The notes beneath the pieces are model-generated. The model worked only from the letters and a program-made list of their open reading frames with translations, was not told where the DNA came from and made no database searches. 64,000 bases of DNA from Candidatus Lutibacillus vidarii (lineage in GTDB: Bacteria > Actinomycetota > Actinomycetes > Actinomycetales > Dermatophilaceae): contig JADKGA010000002.1 in assembly GCA_016717165.1 (NCBI GenBank), positions 1,812,600-1,876,599 of the forward strand, read 5' to 3'. Both the position numbers and the translations under genes were made by a program. This document shows, one piece after another, positions 54,717-64,000 of this stretch; positions within the stretch are counted from its first letter, which is position 1, and every line of letters starts with the position of its first letter.

Positions 54717-57069
54717 GACAGGGCTGGGGAGGCGCGGCCCTGTGCGCGCTGGGGACCTTCCTCGCAGGCTGGCCGATGGCCACCCTCTTCGAACCTGACC
54801 CGTGGATCCGGGTGGCCGCTCTCGCCTTGGTGGTCATCGCGGTCGTCGGCGTCCTCGCGCGGTCCCGTCGGCTGCCCCGGCCCGCGGTGGTGCTCGTCCA
54901 GGTCGGGGTGCTGCTCGAGCTCGGAGTGCTCACGTATGCCGGGTCGACGACCTTCTACGGGCTGCCGACGCTGCGGACCGCCGCTCTGGTCGTCGACCGC
55001 TTCGAGGACGCGGTCGCCACGGTCCAGCATTACTCGGTGCCGGCACCGGTCACCCCCGGGGTCGCCATCGCCCTGGTCAGCATCGTCGCCCTCGCGGGCC
55101 TGGCCGCCGATGCCTTGAGCGAGACCTGGGGAGCCCCGGCCGCCGCGGGCGTGCCGATGCTCATCCTCTACCTCTCCGCTGCCGCGAACGGGAGTACGCC
55201 GCTGCACCCCGCCTTCTTCGCGATGACGGCGGCGACGTGGGCCGTGCTGCTCGCCCGCCGGAGCAGGCTGTCCCTACGCCGGTGGAGCACCACCGTTGCC
55301 GCGCCACGCGGACGTGCCGTGCTCAACGAGAACCAGGATGACGTCCTCGCCCAGGTCTCCGGGGCGGCCCGGGCCACCGGGGTCTCGGTCGTCATCGGAG
55401 CCCTTGTCGTCGCAGCCCTGCTCCCCACCTGCCGACCCGCTACCTCATCGACGGCCTCGGGCGCGGCGGGGTGGGGGGGCGGCGACCAAGGCGTGGGGCT
55501 GTCGTCCACCCTTGATGTGAGCAAGTCCTTGGGCTCGGGGGACGACCGGGTGGTCCTGCGGGTGCGAACGGCCACAACCACGTTGGCCCCCATGCGGGTC
55601 ACGGTCGCTACCGCCTACTCCCGCGGGGTCTGGACCGCGGACTCGCCCGACGCGACCCGCGGCGAGGAGCAGCCCGCCCCCTCGAGACCGAGGTCCCGGG
55701 GATCGGCACGCTCACCTCGCACACCGTCCGCGTGGTCGGCAACGACGTCCCGGTCCCCTATGTCGCGGTCCCGGTGGGCACCCGCTCGGTGGCTTCGGAC
55801 GAGAACTGGCGCTGGCGGCCCGGCACCGGGGAGATCCGCAGCGATGAGTCCCTCCGCGCCTACAGCGCGACATATGACGACATCACGTTGTCCGAGGCGG
55901 ACCGCGCCGTGCTCTCGGCCCCCGAGCGAGGCGAGAACCAGGCCCCGGTCGACGGGGTGGACGCGGCGACCCTGGCCGACCTTCGCTCCATCCTCGCCCG
56001 GCTGGTGCCCGAGGACGCCTCGGCCTATGACGTGGGCGTCGCGGTGCAGAACTATCTGCGCAGCGCCGGGGGGTTCACCTACTCGCTCTCCCTTGATGCG
56101 GGTCGTCCCGACGAGAGCCCGGAGCAGACCTTCCTGCGCACCAAGCGGGGCTACTGCGTGCAGTTCGCCACGACGATGCTGCTCATGGCGCGCTCCCGCG
56201 GGATCCCCGCGCGGATGGCCATCGGCTTCCTGCCCGGGCAGCGCAGCGGTGAGGAGTTCGTCATCCGCTCCAGCGACGCCCACGCCTGGCCCGAGCTCTA
56301 CATCGGGGGGCTTGGCTGGACCCGCTTCGAACCCACACCCGCGACCCGCACCGGAGCTCCTCCCGCGCTGACCCTGCCGCGGACCACACCCACCAGCACC
56401 AGCACCGCCGTGTCGACCGGGAGGCCGTCCCTCACCGAACGGGAACGCCCCACGCCGACCGGTCCCGCAGACACCACCACGTCGTCCGGGCCGACCCTGA
56501 CCCAGCGGGTGGTCTCTTTCGTCCGCGGGCCGGCCGGGGTCGGGCTCGGGATCACCGGTCTGCTCGCGTTGCTCAGCCTCGCGGTCCCGCTTACGGCGGC
56601 CTTCCTGCTCCGGCGCCGGCGCCGGGCGGCGCGCACTGCCGCGGAGCGGGTCGAGGTCGAGTGGCAGCAGCTGGTCACCAGGCTGGCCGACCTCGGGGTT
56701 GCGCCAGAACCCGCGGCGACCCTTCGCGAGGCGCGAGCGCAGTACCGCCGCCGGGCCCGGTTGGAGGGCCCCGCCGACGAGGCGCTCGGTCGGGTCGTCG
56801 AGGCCGTCGAGACCGTGCGGTACTCACCGGTGGGCTCGTCCCGCGGCGGCGTCGCCCTGGCCGAGGATGTCCACACGGTCGTGGCCTCCACGGCGCGGAC
56901 CAGGCGGCGTCGAGACCGGCTCAAGGCGTGGCTGCTGCCCGCCCAAGGGACGTCGTGGTGGCGCCAGCTCGCCGTCGCGGTGACCCGGACGCCCGCAGAG
57001 GTGATCTCGCGCGCGGGCTCGGCCGTACGTCGCAGGGTCTCGCGCCGCTCGAGCGAGGAACGCTCCTAG
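54713..57069 (+). CDS. transglutaminase-like TgpA protein (at least three frameshifts)
   Basis: Multispan membrane protein with a periplasmic transglutaminase domain; a third member of the MoxR-DUF58 set. About 785 residues: N-terminal spans (to about 200), then the core with the catalytic Cys in KRGYCVQFATTMLLMARSRGIPARM, His in SDAHAWPELYI and a C-terminal span. Frames break at 55423-55426 (C4), 55473-55479 (G7) and 55677-55681 (C5); joining them gives continuous protein. ATG at 54713 overlaps the DUF58 stop. Confidence 0.87.
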
Positions 57070-57101
57070 GACCGCTCCGACACCCGGCCTTGCGCCGACG
57101 C

Positions 57102-58784
57102 TCAGTCCAGGTAGTCGCGCAAGACCTGCGAGCGGGACGGGTGCCGCAGCTTGCTCATCGTCTGGACTCGATTTGGCGGATCCGCTCGCGGGTCACGCCG
57201 TAGACCTTGCCGATCTCGTCGAGGTCTTCGGCTGGCCATCGGTGAGCCCGAAACGCATGGAGACCACTCCCGCCTCCCGCTCGGAGAGGGTGTCGAGCAC
57301 GCTGTGCAGCTGCTCCTGCAAGAGGGTGAAGCTCACCGCGTCGGCCGGGACGACCGCCTCGGAGTCCTCGATCAGGTCGCCGAACTCACTGTCCCCGTCC
57401 TCGCCGAGGGGGGTGTGCAAGGAGATCGGCTCACGGCCGTACTTCTGGACCTCGACGACCTTCTCCGGGGTCATGTCCAGCTCGCGGGCGAGCTCGTCTG
57501 GCGTGGGCTCACGGCCGAGGTCCTGGAGCATCTGGCGCTGCACCCGGGCGAGCTTGTTGATGACTTCGACCATGTGGACCGGGATGCGGATCGTCCGGGC
57601 CTGGTCGGCCATGGCACGGGTGATGGCCTGACGGATCCACCATGTCGCATAGGTGGAGAACTTGTAGCCCTTGGTGTAGTCGAACTTCTCGACCGCACGG
57701 ATCAGGCCGAGGTTGCCCTCCTGGATCAGGTCGAGGAAGAGCATCCCGCGGCCGGTGTAGCGCTTGGCCAAGGAGACGACCAGACGCAGGTTGGCCCTCG
57801 AGCAGATGGTTCTTCGCCTTCTTGCCGTCCTCGGCGATCCAGTACAGCTCACGGCGGATCTTCATGTCGGTGTACTGGCCCGAGGCGAGCCGCTCCTCGG
57901 CGAACAGACCCGCCTCGATGCGCTTGGCGAAACTCGACCTCCTGCTCGGCGTTGAGCAGGGCGACCTTACCGATCTGCTTGAGGTAGTCCTTGACCGGGT
58001 CGGCGGTGGCCCCGCGGTGATGACCTGCTGCGGCGGCGCGTCGTCCTCGTCGTCCTCGCGGTAGACAAGCCCGCCGTCGTCGGCCTCCTCCTGGAGTCCT
58101 CCGCCTTGACCTCGGTGCCCTCCTCGACCTCCACCTCGACCTGCGGCGTCGGCGAGGTCCGCACGACCTTCTCTTCGAGGTCCACCTCGAGGTCGACCTC
58201 GTCGATGACCTCGACCTCCACCTCGAGCAGCTCGACGTCCACCACGGCCCCGTCAACGACGAGGTCGGCTGGCAGGTCCGCCGGGTCGATCGGTCCCTGC
58301 GCGCCGGTGTCCCCGGGGCCAGGGGCGGGGGCGGGGGCCGCCTCCGGTGCGGCGGTGCTCTTGGCGCGGCTGCGCGACCGGTTCGGCGCGGACTCGGCGG
58401 CCTTGGCTGCCGGTTCAGCCGGCGGGGCCTCGGGCGGGGAGTCGGCAGGCGCGGCCTCGGCGCGCTTGACGGCCGCCTTCGTGGTCGCGCTCTTACGGGC
58501 CGGACGGTGGGGCGCGGGCGGCTCAGGTGGGCGCCGCGACCGGAGCGGGGCCGGCGCGACGGCCGCCTTGCGCGCGGGACGGGCGGCCTTCTGGTGGCCT
58601 TGCCGACCGGAGCGGCGACCTCCACGGGTGCCTCCTCGGCAACGACCGCGGTCACCTTCTTGCGGGTCGCGGCCGCAGCGAGAACCCTCGACGGCACCGG
58701 GGTCCGGGGGGCCGAGCCGGCCGACGGGTCCGACGTCAGCGGGGGTTCGGGACACGCAGGCAGGGACGAGTGTGATGCAGACAC
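57102..58784 (-). CDS. sigA: primary sigma factor SigA (heavily frameshifted)
   Basis: Housekeeping sigma factor of the HrdB/RpoD type. An Ala/Pro/Glu-rich N-terminus, region 1.2 (TADPVKDYLKQIGKVALL), region 2 (RLVVSLAKRYTGRGMLFLDL, FDYTKGYKFSTYATWWIR) and region 4 (VTRERIRQIES, MSKLRHPSRSQVLRDYLD) are present but in different frames. At least eight indels are needed to join them, for example near 57167, 57228, 57800, 57930 and 58590. GTG at 58784 follows AAAGG. As an essential gene it cannot be dead; these are surely errors. Confidence 0.9.
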
Positions 58785-58880
58785 CGACGACCTTTCGAGC
58801 AGACGCTGGGCGTCACGACGCGGGCGCGAGGCGACGAGTGCAGGGGTGATGGCTACCGGGCGGACCCGACTCCGGCAGCG

Positions 58881-58904
58881 CCTGGAGACATTATAAACTC
58901 CAGG
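58881..58904 (-). promoter_or_regulatory. sigA promoter with TATAAT flanked by inverted repeat
   Basis: A consensus TATAAT (minus strand, 58895-58890) lies about 100 bp upstream of the sigA GTG. It sits in the centre of an inverted repeat CCTGGAG / CTCCAGG (58881-58887 and 58898-58904). The -35 is weak. The flanking repeat could be an operator that occludes the -10 box. The region is within the error-prone end, so bases may be wrong. Confidence 0.6.
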
Positions 58905-59081
58905 TGACCACGCCGTGACCACTGACCGCCGGGCAGAGCGGCCAGTGGTGGGTCAACGGACAGCGACGAGCTCGTGTTCCCGCTTTGGGAGGCCGTTCCC
59001 CGACGCCAAGGTCCGGTCCCCGGGGGCGGAGGTTGACGGCCACGCCTCGACCAGCGGGCCCCAACGGGCACCGCGTTCGGG

Positions 59082-59490
59082 TCAGTCGCCGTCGTCCTCG
59101 GCCTTGACGGCCAGGACCGCAGCTCGCGTCGAGCAGGATGCGCTGGGCGTTTGAGCCGAGGATGAGTTTGCCGACCGGGGTACGGCGGCGCAGGCCGATG
59201 ACGATGAGATCGACTCGCGCGCTCGTTCGCCCAGGCCGATGATGTCCTGGCCGGCGCGTTGCCACGGACGAGGTGTCGGATCTCGACGTTGAGACCGGCT
59301 GCCCGACGCGGGCCTCGACGTCGTCAGCTCTGCGTCGATCTCGAGGACTCGTCACCGTCGGCGTGGCGACCGCCGCGGGTCGAATGGACGACGATGAGGT
59401 CGGCCGAACGCAGGGCGCACACTCCTCCGCAGCCCGGCGAAGCGCGGCCTTGCCTTCCTTGGTCGAGACGTAACCGACGACAACCGACAC
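59082..59490 (-). CDS. universal stress protein (frameshifted)
   Basis: UspA-fold protein of about 135 residues. The start VSVVVGYVSTKEGKAALRRA fits strand 1, HSTRGG follows in another frame, and the ATP-binding GLRRRTPVGKLILGSNAQRI and final VLAVKAEDDGD appear in others. GTG at 59490 is preceded by AAGGAGG. At least four frame changes. It lies between sigA and a DUF4192 gene; expression under stress is expected from the family. Confidence 0.82.
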
Positions 59491-59554
59491 GGTGGAACCT
59501 CCTTGATCCAGCGCCCATCTGCCCAGTTCGGGTCCCTTGGGTCGTTCCGCGAGG

Positions 59555-60728
59555 TCACGCTACCGGATTCGTCGTCACGGCGACGCCGCCGAAGGTCCCC
59601 CACGTGACCCACCGGCCCGATGGGCGCCCCTGGCGGTCGAGCGGTCCTGCTCGACCCACGGCGGGCCGGCCTGGGCCGGCGTTAAAGCGCACCCCCGGAG
59701 GGATCCCCGCGTCGACCAGCCGGAGCACGAGGTCGGGCCGGTAGCCCGGCTCCTCCACCAGGGCCGCCTCGAGAGCGACCCGGGCTCGGGCCCGTCACCG
59801 TGCCACCAGCGGTACATCCCGGTCATGGTGAGCACCGGGACGGTGAACGGCAAGGGCGTGGCCCGGCACAACGCCTCCAGCGCCGCCCCACCCGGGTGGT
59901 GAGGATGTCCGCGAGCAGGTCGGCCTCCGGGGGTGTCCTCGTCGGGAACGACCATGGATGAGCCGGGCCCGGACGTCCTCGGCCAGCTCCGGCCCGAGCG
60001 CGGCAAACCTGCAACCACCCGGGGCACAGCCAGGCGATGACCGCGTCGCGGAAGCTGGACGTCGAGCAGTGAGGTGACCAGCAGGACGAGGTCGTCCCTG
60101 CTGATGGACGGTCGGTTCGAGCACGGCGCCCACCGCCAGCGGAACCAGGCGTCCGGGCTCGACCTGCCGGCGCGCTCGCGCCGCTGGTCGCGCGGGAGCT
60201 GGGCGCTTCGGTGCCGGCGTCGAGGAGGGCTTCCCGAGCGCGGAGTCGGGAGCCGGCTACCTGGCGATGACCGCCGCGAGCCTGGTCGCGGACACCACCG
60301 GCGCGCGCCCTCCCGCGCGAGCAGCGTACCGGACGACGGCGGGGACATCGCACTCCTGCGGCAGGGCAGGCCCACGGACTGCGACCCGGTGGCACACCGC
60401 CGCTATCGCCCACCGCGGACGACGACGGTCCGACGTCGCGGTACTCCCATGAGCTGCAACCGGCGGCGCAGCACGCGCAACAGCGGTCGAGGCATCGGGG
60501 GCCCGCCGATAGCGACGAGCAGCAGGCCGTCGAGCGTGCCGGTGACCGGGTGGAGCAGCGTGTCGGCCACCTGCCCTCATACTAGCGGGCGGAAGATCCA
60601 CCGGCGATCAGCCCGGAGCGGTCGCCGATGCCGGCCAGGACGACACAGGTGCTCGGCCGGAAACCCAGCCGGTACGGAGGATGGTCAGCAGTTCAGGGAG
60701 GCTGCGTACCTGAGATCGTCGTCGGCAT
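59555..60728 (-). CDS. DUF4192-like protein (heavily frameshifted)
   Basis: Recovered by joining frames: MPTTISGT...SLPELLTILRT with GFRPSTCVVLAGIGDRSGL matches the N-terminus of actinobacterial DUF4192 proteins, and ALCRATPLPFTVPVLTMTG, WWHGDG, ARVALEAALVEEPGYRPDLVL fits the C-terminus. About 345 residues. The ATG is at 60728; the end is uncertain between 59555 and 59690. DUF4192 proteins have unknown function and are common in actinobacteria near sigA. Confidence 0.6.
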
Positions 60729-60824
60729 ACCCACGATCGTTCAGTATGCCGACCAGGCGCCGACCACCGCCGACCGGCGCCCTGTGGACAGTGGGACGAG
60801 CGGCCTCCTCTGGACGACCGCGAG

Positions 60825-61298
60825 CTACCATGACGTGGGAACGAACCGTCTCGGTCGCGCCAGAGCAGGAGCGGGAGCATCCTGCGGCGCTGCCCCGGAC
60901 GACGGCAGCCGTTGCGGCCGAGTCCGCCTCGACTCCCAGGCGAGGAAGTCCTCGGCGGCGGTGACAATCGCCGCGGCGAGCCAGGTGACGACGACCGCGC
61001 TTACACTAATACGTTAATACACATTACGCGCTTCGCTGCTGCGCCATCGGCCACGCCGAACAAGCCGAAGAAGACCAAATGGCACGAGGTCGGCAGGCGA
61101 GACGACATAGGCGGCCGCAAGCCCCATGAGCCCCGTGGTCCCGAGGGTGGCTCCGCGTGGTACTCACCACGGACGGTCGCGCGGACCATCCGGGAATCGC
61201 CACGACGCGACGCGATGCTCGGTCCACCCGGTCGCAGCGTTGCCCGGGCCGCGAGGCCGGAACATGCGCAACGCACCCCACCGGGTCGTCATCGCCAT
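60825..61298 (-). CDS. DUF1232 (YkvA) membrane protein, frameshifted and interrupted
   Basis: Small protein with the DUF1232 core AAAYVVSPADLVP and a second part VVVTWLAAAIVTAAEDFLAWE, which together resemble YkvA proteins with two membrane spans. They are in different frames and separated by about 40 extra bases including the AT-rich island at 61001-61028. ATG at 61298 has an AGGAGG 9 bases upstream. The stop is TAG at 60825. Function unknown in the family. Confidence 0.65.
61001..61028. other. 28-bp AT-rich island inside the DUF1232 gene
   Basis: 20 of 28 bases are A or T in a genome of about 70% GC. On the minus strand it has a direct repeat GTATTA-AC-GTATTA. It lies between two halves of a protein domain that should be contiguous. 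It may be an artefact, since all genes nearby carry sequencing errors; an operator or a tiny insertion is the alternative. Confidence 0.6.
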
Positions 61299-61451
61299 AG
61301 GTGCCGTCCTCCTGATTGTGCCGACGGCACGCCTTCGGACGCCACAACCAGCCGCCTGGCATAACGTCCGACCGCCTGCTCGATTCCTGGTGGACGCGCC
61401 GGATGCCGCCGCGGCCGCACCAGGAGCGCGCGGCTACGACCGAACGAGCCG

Positions 61452-62245
61452 TCAAGAGGCCGGCGTGACTCTGGAGCGGGAATCCTGGTCTTGGCCACCC
61501 CGATGATCCGGTGAGCAGGAAGGCGTCCAGGCTCGCGCCGATGCCGCCACCGGATGACCGGCACTGCCCGACCGAACCGGGCCAAGGCACCTTGCCCCGC
61601 CCGGGTGATGAGCCGGAAGCCGACGCCTTGTTGATGACCATACACCGAGGCGGGCAGTCGCTGCCTGGCGAGCTGGGCCAACCGCCCGGAGCTGACGACC
61701 CCGGCCTTCTTGAGGATGTCCTTTGTTGTCGGCCCCGGCCAGGGTGAGCAGCAGCCGGCGGTGCGGACTCGGGCCGGGACAGGCCGAAGCCGCGCAGCAC
61801 GCGACCGCGGCCACCGAACGGGTCGCGAGGATGTAGAACTCGAGGACGTTGATCGGGAGCGCACCGGCAAGGTGCACGAAGCCGCCGAGCCCGGTGGAGA
61901 AGCTGCCCGCGCCGGCGAGGGCCATTGGCATGGCTGCGGTCACCGCGGAGATCGCGCCCTCCCCGGTTGCCGGCCGAGGCCAGCGCGGCGTCGGCGACCT
62001 GCTGGGCCGAGTCGAACCCCCCGCCCGTCGATGCCGATGGCGATCAGCCGCTCGACGAAGGTCGACACCTTGGCGTTGAGCCCCCTTTGACGTGGGACTT
62101 CCGTCCTGACCGCACCACTGCGGGCCGAGGTCTGCGCCTGCGCCCGGTCCAGCGCCGTTCTTGGCACCGGCTTCGCCGAGCGTCCGCCGAAGATCCCTAC
62201 TGTTGTTCTGTCCGTGGCCGCGCCACTTCTGCCGGACCGGGCCAT
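61452..62245 (-). CDS. EcsC-family protein (frameshifted)
   Basis: About 260 residues recovered from several frames: KVSTFVERLIAIGIDGRG, ISAVTAAMPMALAGAG, FSTGLGGFVHLAGALPINVL, LLLTLAGAD with KDILKKAGV, and GFRLITRAGQGALARFGR with GASLDAFLL. These follow the EcsC domain order. EcsC was first named beside an ABC transporter in Bacillus but its role is unknown. The start ATG at 62245 gives MARSGRSGAATDRT. It is divergent from the polymerase gene. Confidence 0.72.
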
Positions 62246-62343
62246 TGGATCACGCCGGTCGGTCGGTGGTGTGAACGTCGTCGGATGCGCCGTTCATCCT
62301 GCCCCGGTCCGCCGGCTCGGGCGGTCGCTGCGAGGATGGCGCC

Positions 62344-64000
62344 ATGGACCCTGCCGAGGACGAGCTCGTCGCGCTTCGTCGTCGGGCCGGACCTGCCCGC
62401 CTGTCCGTGCTCGCCGGTCGGGTCCGCACGGATCGTCCCCGAGGGTGCCTGGTCGGGGTCCACCGAGGTTCGGTATGCTGCTCCTGGCTGACCTCGAACG
62501 CCGCCATCACCCGCGCTGGGTGGTTCGGTCGGCGGCGGCCGCCCTGGCGGGCTTTCGGTCATGGCCGCCCGAGGGCCCGGAGCCGGTGCTGGGATCTCGC
62601 CGAGTGCCACCGGCTCCTCGAGGGGGGCTGGCGCGCCGATCCCGGGGTGGTCTGGGCGCTCGCGACCGGCTTGACCCCGGCAGGCCCCGCGGCCGAGCCT
62701 GCTCGGTCCAGGCGGTCTCGACCTCTTCTCTAGACTTCGACGAGGGTCTATGGACCCCTGGACGCCGTTAGTTTTCTACGCTCTGGAGGCCCTCGACCTG
62801 AAGCGTGGGTCAGCACTTTCGAGCGCGCGCTCATCTCTGGCGAAGTTTCGCCCGGCGGCCGCCGACGGCCAGCACCGGCTGCTCCTGCGGCTCTGGAGCG
62901 CGGTACGTTAGTACGGTCGCTGCGGAGTCCGCCGCAGCGGTCCTGTGCCTAGAGCTGGAACGCGACGTGACCGCCGGTCGACCGCCGAGCTGGAACGGCT
63001 CATCGCCACGGCGCGGCCGGCCCATGCCTTCGACCGACGCCGACGACGAGCGACGGCTCGCTGCAGCCCGCGACGCCGTCGTCCTGGTTGCCGGGTGTCG
63101 CCACGTAACCCTGACCGACCTGCGCAACCCGGCCTTGCGTCAAGGCCTCCTCTCGGGGCCGCCGGGGTCACCGTCGAGACGACCCGCGGGCGGGAGCTGG
63201 AGCCGTACTGCAGAGTCATCCCCTCGTCGGCCCCGCTGCGCTGGCGGGCCGACGAGCGGATCGCGACGACCTTCGGCTATCGATGGGTCGACGAGCATGT
63301 CGGGACCGACGACCGGCTCCGGGGCATCGGGGTCGGTCTCCAGACGGGGCGGCGGGCCGGATGACCGCGGCAGAACGGGCTGCACAGCCCCCTGGCGTTT
63401 AAGCGCGCTCGTCGCGGCCCACGACGGCCACGTCCTCGTCTGGCTGACCGCCAGATCGAGCCTGCGTGCTCGCTGTCGTCTCCGGCGACCGGGCCTCGCG
63501 GCGGCCACCGCGGCCGACGACCTCTACCAGCCGGTGGCGCAGACACCCGGCGTCGAGCGGGTTGCTGCCAAGGCTGCCATGCTCGCGGCGATGTACGGGC
63601 AGCGCAGGCGCCGCCGGTGAGGCGCTGGCCGGCATGGAGCGCGCTCTTCCCGTCGCCACGACCTTCCTCGACCGCGCGTACGCCACCGGCGTGGGTCGTG
63701 GAGGGGCAGCTCCGTACCGGGTATGGCGGCCGGCTCATCCGCCTCGACGACCCGGAGGTTGGCGCTCTGGCGCGGCGGCGGAGCAGACCGAGCCTGGCCC
63801 GGGCAGCAGTGCGTTAATGGCCGCCGCCCGCCGGAGCAGCGATCGCCGCGCGCGGCCGCTATGCGCGCAATGCCGTCGTCCAGGGTCGGCCGCCGAGCTG
63901 TTCAAGGCCTGGGCGGCGACGGTGCGGCACGCGGTCGCGCCCTCGGAGGCACAGGTGGTTCCTCTGCCTGCACGACGAGTTGCTCATCCACGCGCCCGAG
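62344..64000 (+). CDS. family A bifunctional exonuclease/DNA polymerase, partial and frameshifted
   Basis: Resembles the actinobacterial non-essential PolA paralogue with a degenerate 3'-5' exonuclease domain and a polymerase domain. The N-terminal part has ADLERRHHPRWV and CWDLAECHRLLEGGWRADPG; the palm has RADLGQIEPRVLA-like residues split over frames, AAMLAAMYGQ, then AELFKAWAATVRHAV and HDELLIHAPE, the last two motifs of family A polymerases. More than ten indels. ATG at 62344; the gene continues beyond the right edge. Confidence 0.8.

Noticed and set aside
57102..64000. A genuine pseudogene island or degraded genomic island
   Set aside because: sigA is essential, base composition matches the rest, no integrase, repeat or tRNA boundary is seen, and the lesions look like sequencing errors.

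Overview
The window is chromosomal core DNA from a very GC-rich (about 70%) actinobacterium. The dcw cluster lacks ftsA and carries sepF, yggT and a long DivIVA. The traR-lspA-rluD-dnaE order, the actinobacterial PriA and the MurE DNPR motif (meso-DAP type) point to Micrococcales, most likely Intrasporangiaceae (Janibacter/Tetrasphaera/Phycicoccus-like). That family assignment is inference. I see no prophage, insertion sequence, CRISPR array, rRNA or tRNA.

Layout: 1-5 kb is an arginine cluster read leftward (argC-J-B-D-R-H, argH cut by the window edge, no argF or argG) with a likely ArgR box in front of argC. 5-8.7 kb is pheST. 9-11.7 kb holds a PadR regulator, a SpoU methyltransferase and infC-rpmI-rplT; infC appears to start with ATC. 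11.65-12.4 kb is a 770-bp non-coding stretch with two copies of a palindromic element. 12.4-15.8 kb has an MFS exporter, a beta-lactamase-fold/DUF952 fusion and an SseB-like protein. 15.8-21.2 kb is a his operon (hisD-C-B-orf-H-orf-priA), probably leaderless. 21.3-27 kb has a second MFS protein, an SPFH/RHH pair behind a perfect palindrome, oligopeptidase B and an AlkZ-like gene coupled to dnaE. 27-32.6 kb is dnaE, rluD, lspA and a DksA/TraR-type protein. 32.7-52.2 kb is the complete dcw division and cell-wall cluster from divIVA back to mraZ, with a promoter that is overlapped by regularly spaced MraZ-type boxes. 52.4-57 kb, on the other strand, is a MoxR-DUF58-transglutaminase operon.

From 57.1 kb to the end the genes are recognisable but shredded by frameshifts: sigA, a universal stress protein, a DUF4192 protein, a DUF1232 (YkvA) protein, an EcsC-family protein and a family A DNA polymerase. 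Isolated one-base losses, mostly in C/G homopolymers, also break argD, rsmH, moxR, the DUF58 gene and the transglutaminase gene. The housekeeping nature of these genes, the homopolymer bias and the rising density toward the right edge say this is mostly uncorrected sequencing error at a contig end, not real gene decay. Annotations there are reconstructed by joining frames, and their coordinates are approximate.

Most leftward operons are tightly coupled: stop and start codons overlap by 4 bases (ATGA or GTGA) at most junctions in arg, his and dcw. The most unusual non-genic features are the duplicated palindrome upstream of infC, the phased mraZ operator, the 16-bp palindrome in front of the SPFH/RHH pair and a 28-bp AT-rich island inside the DUF1232 gene.
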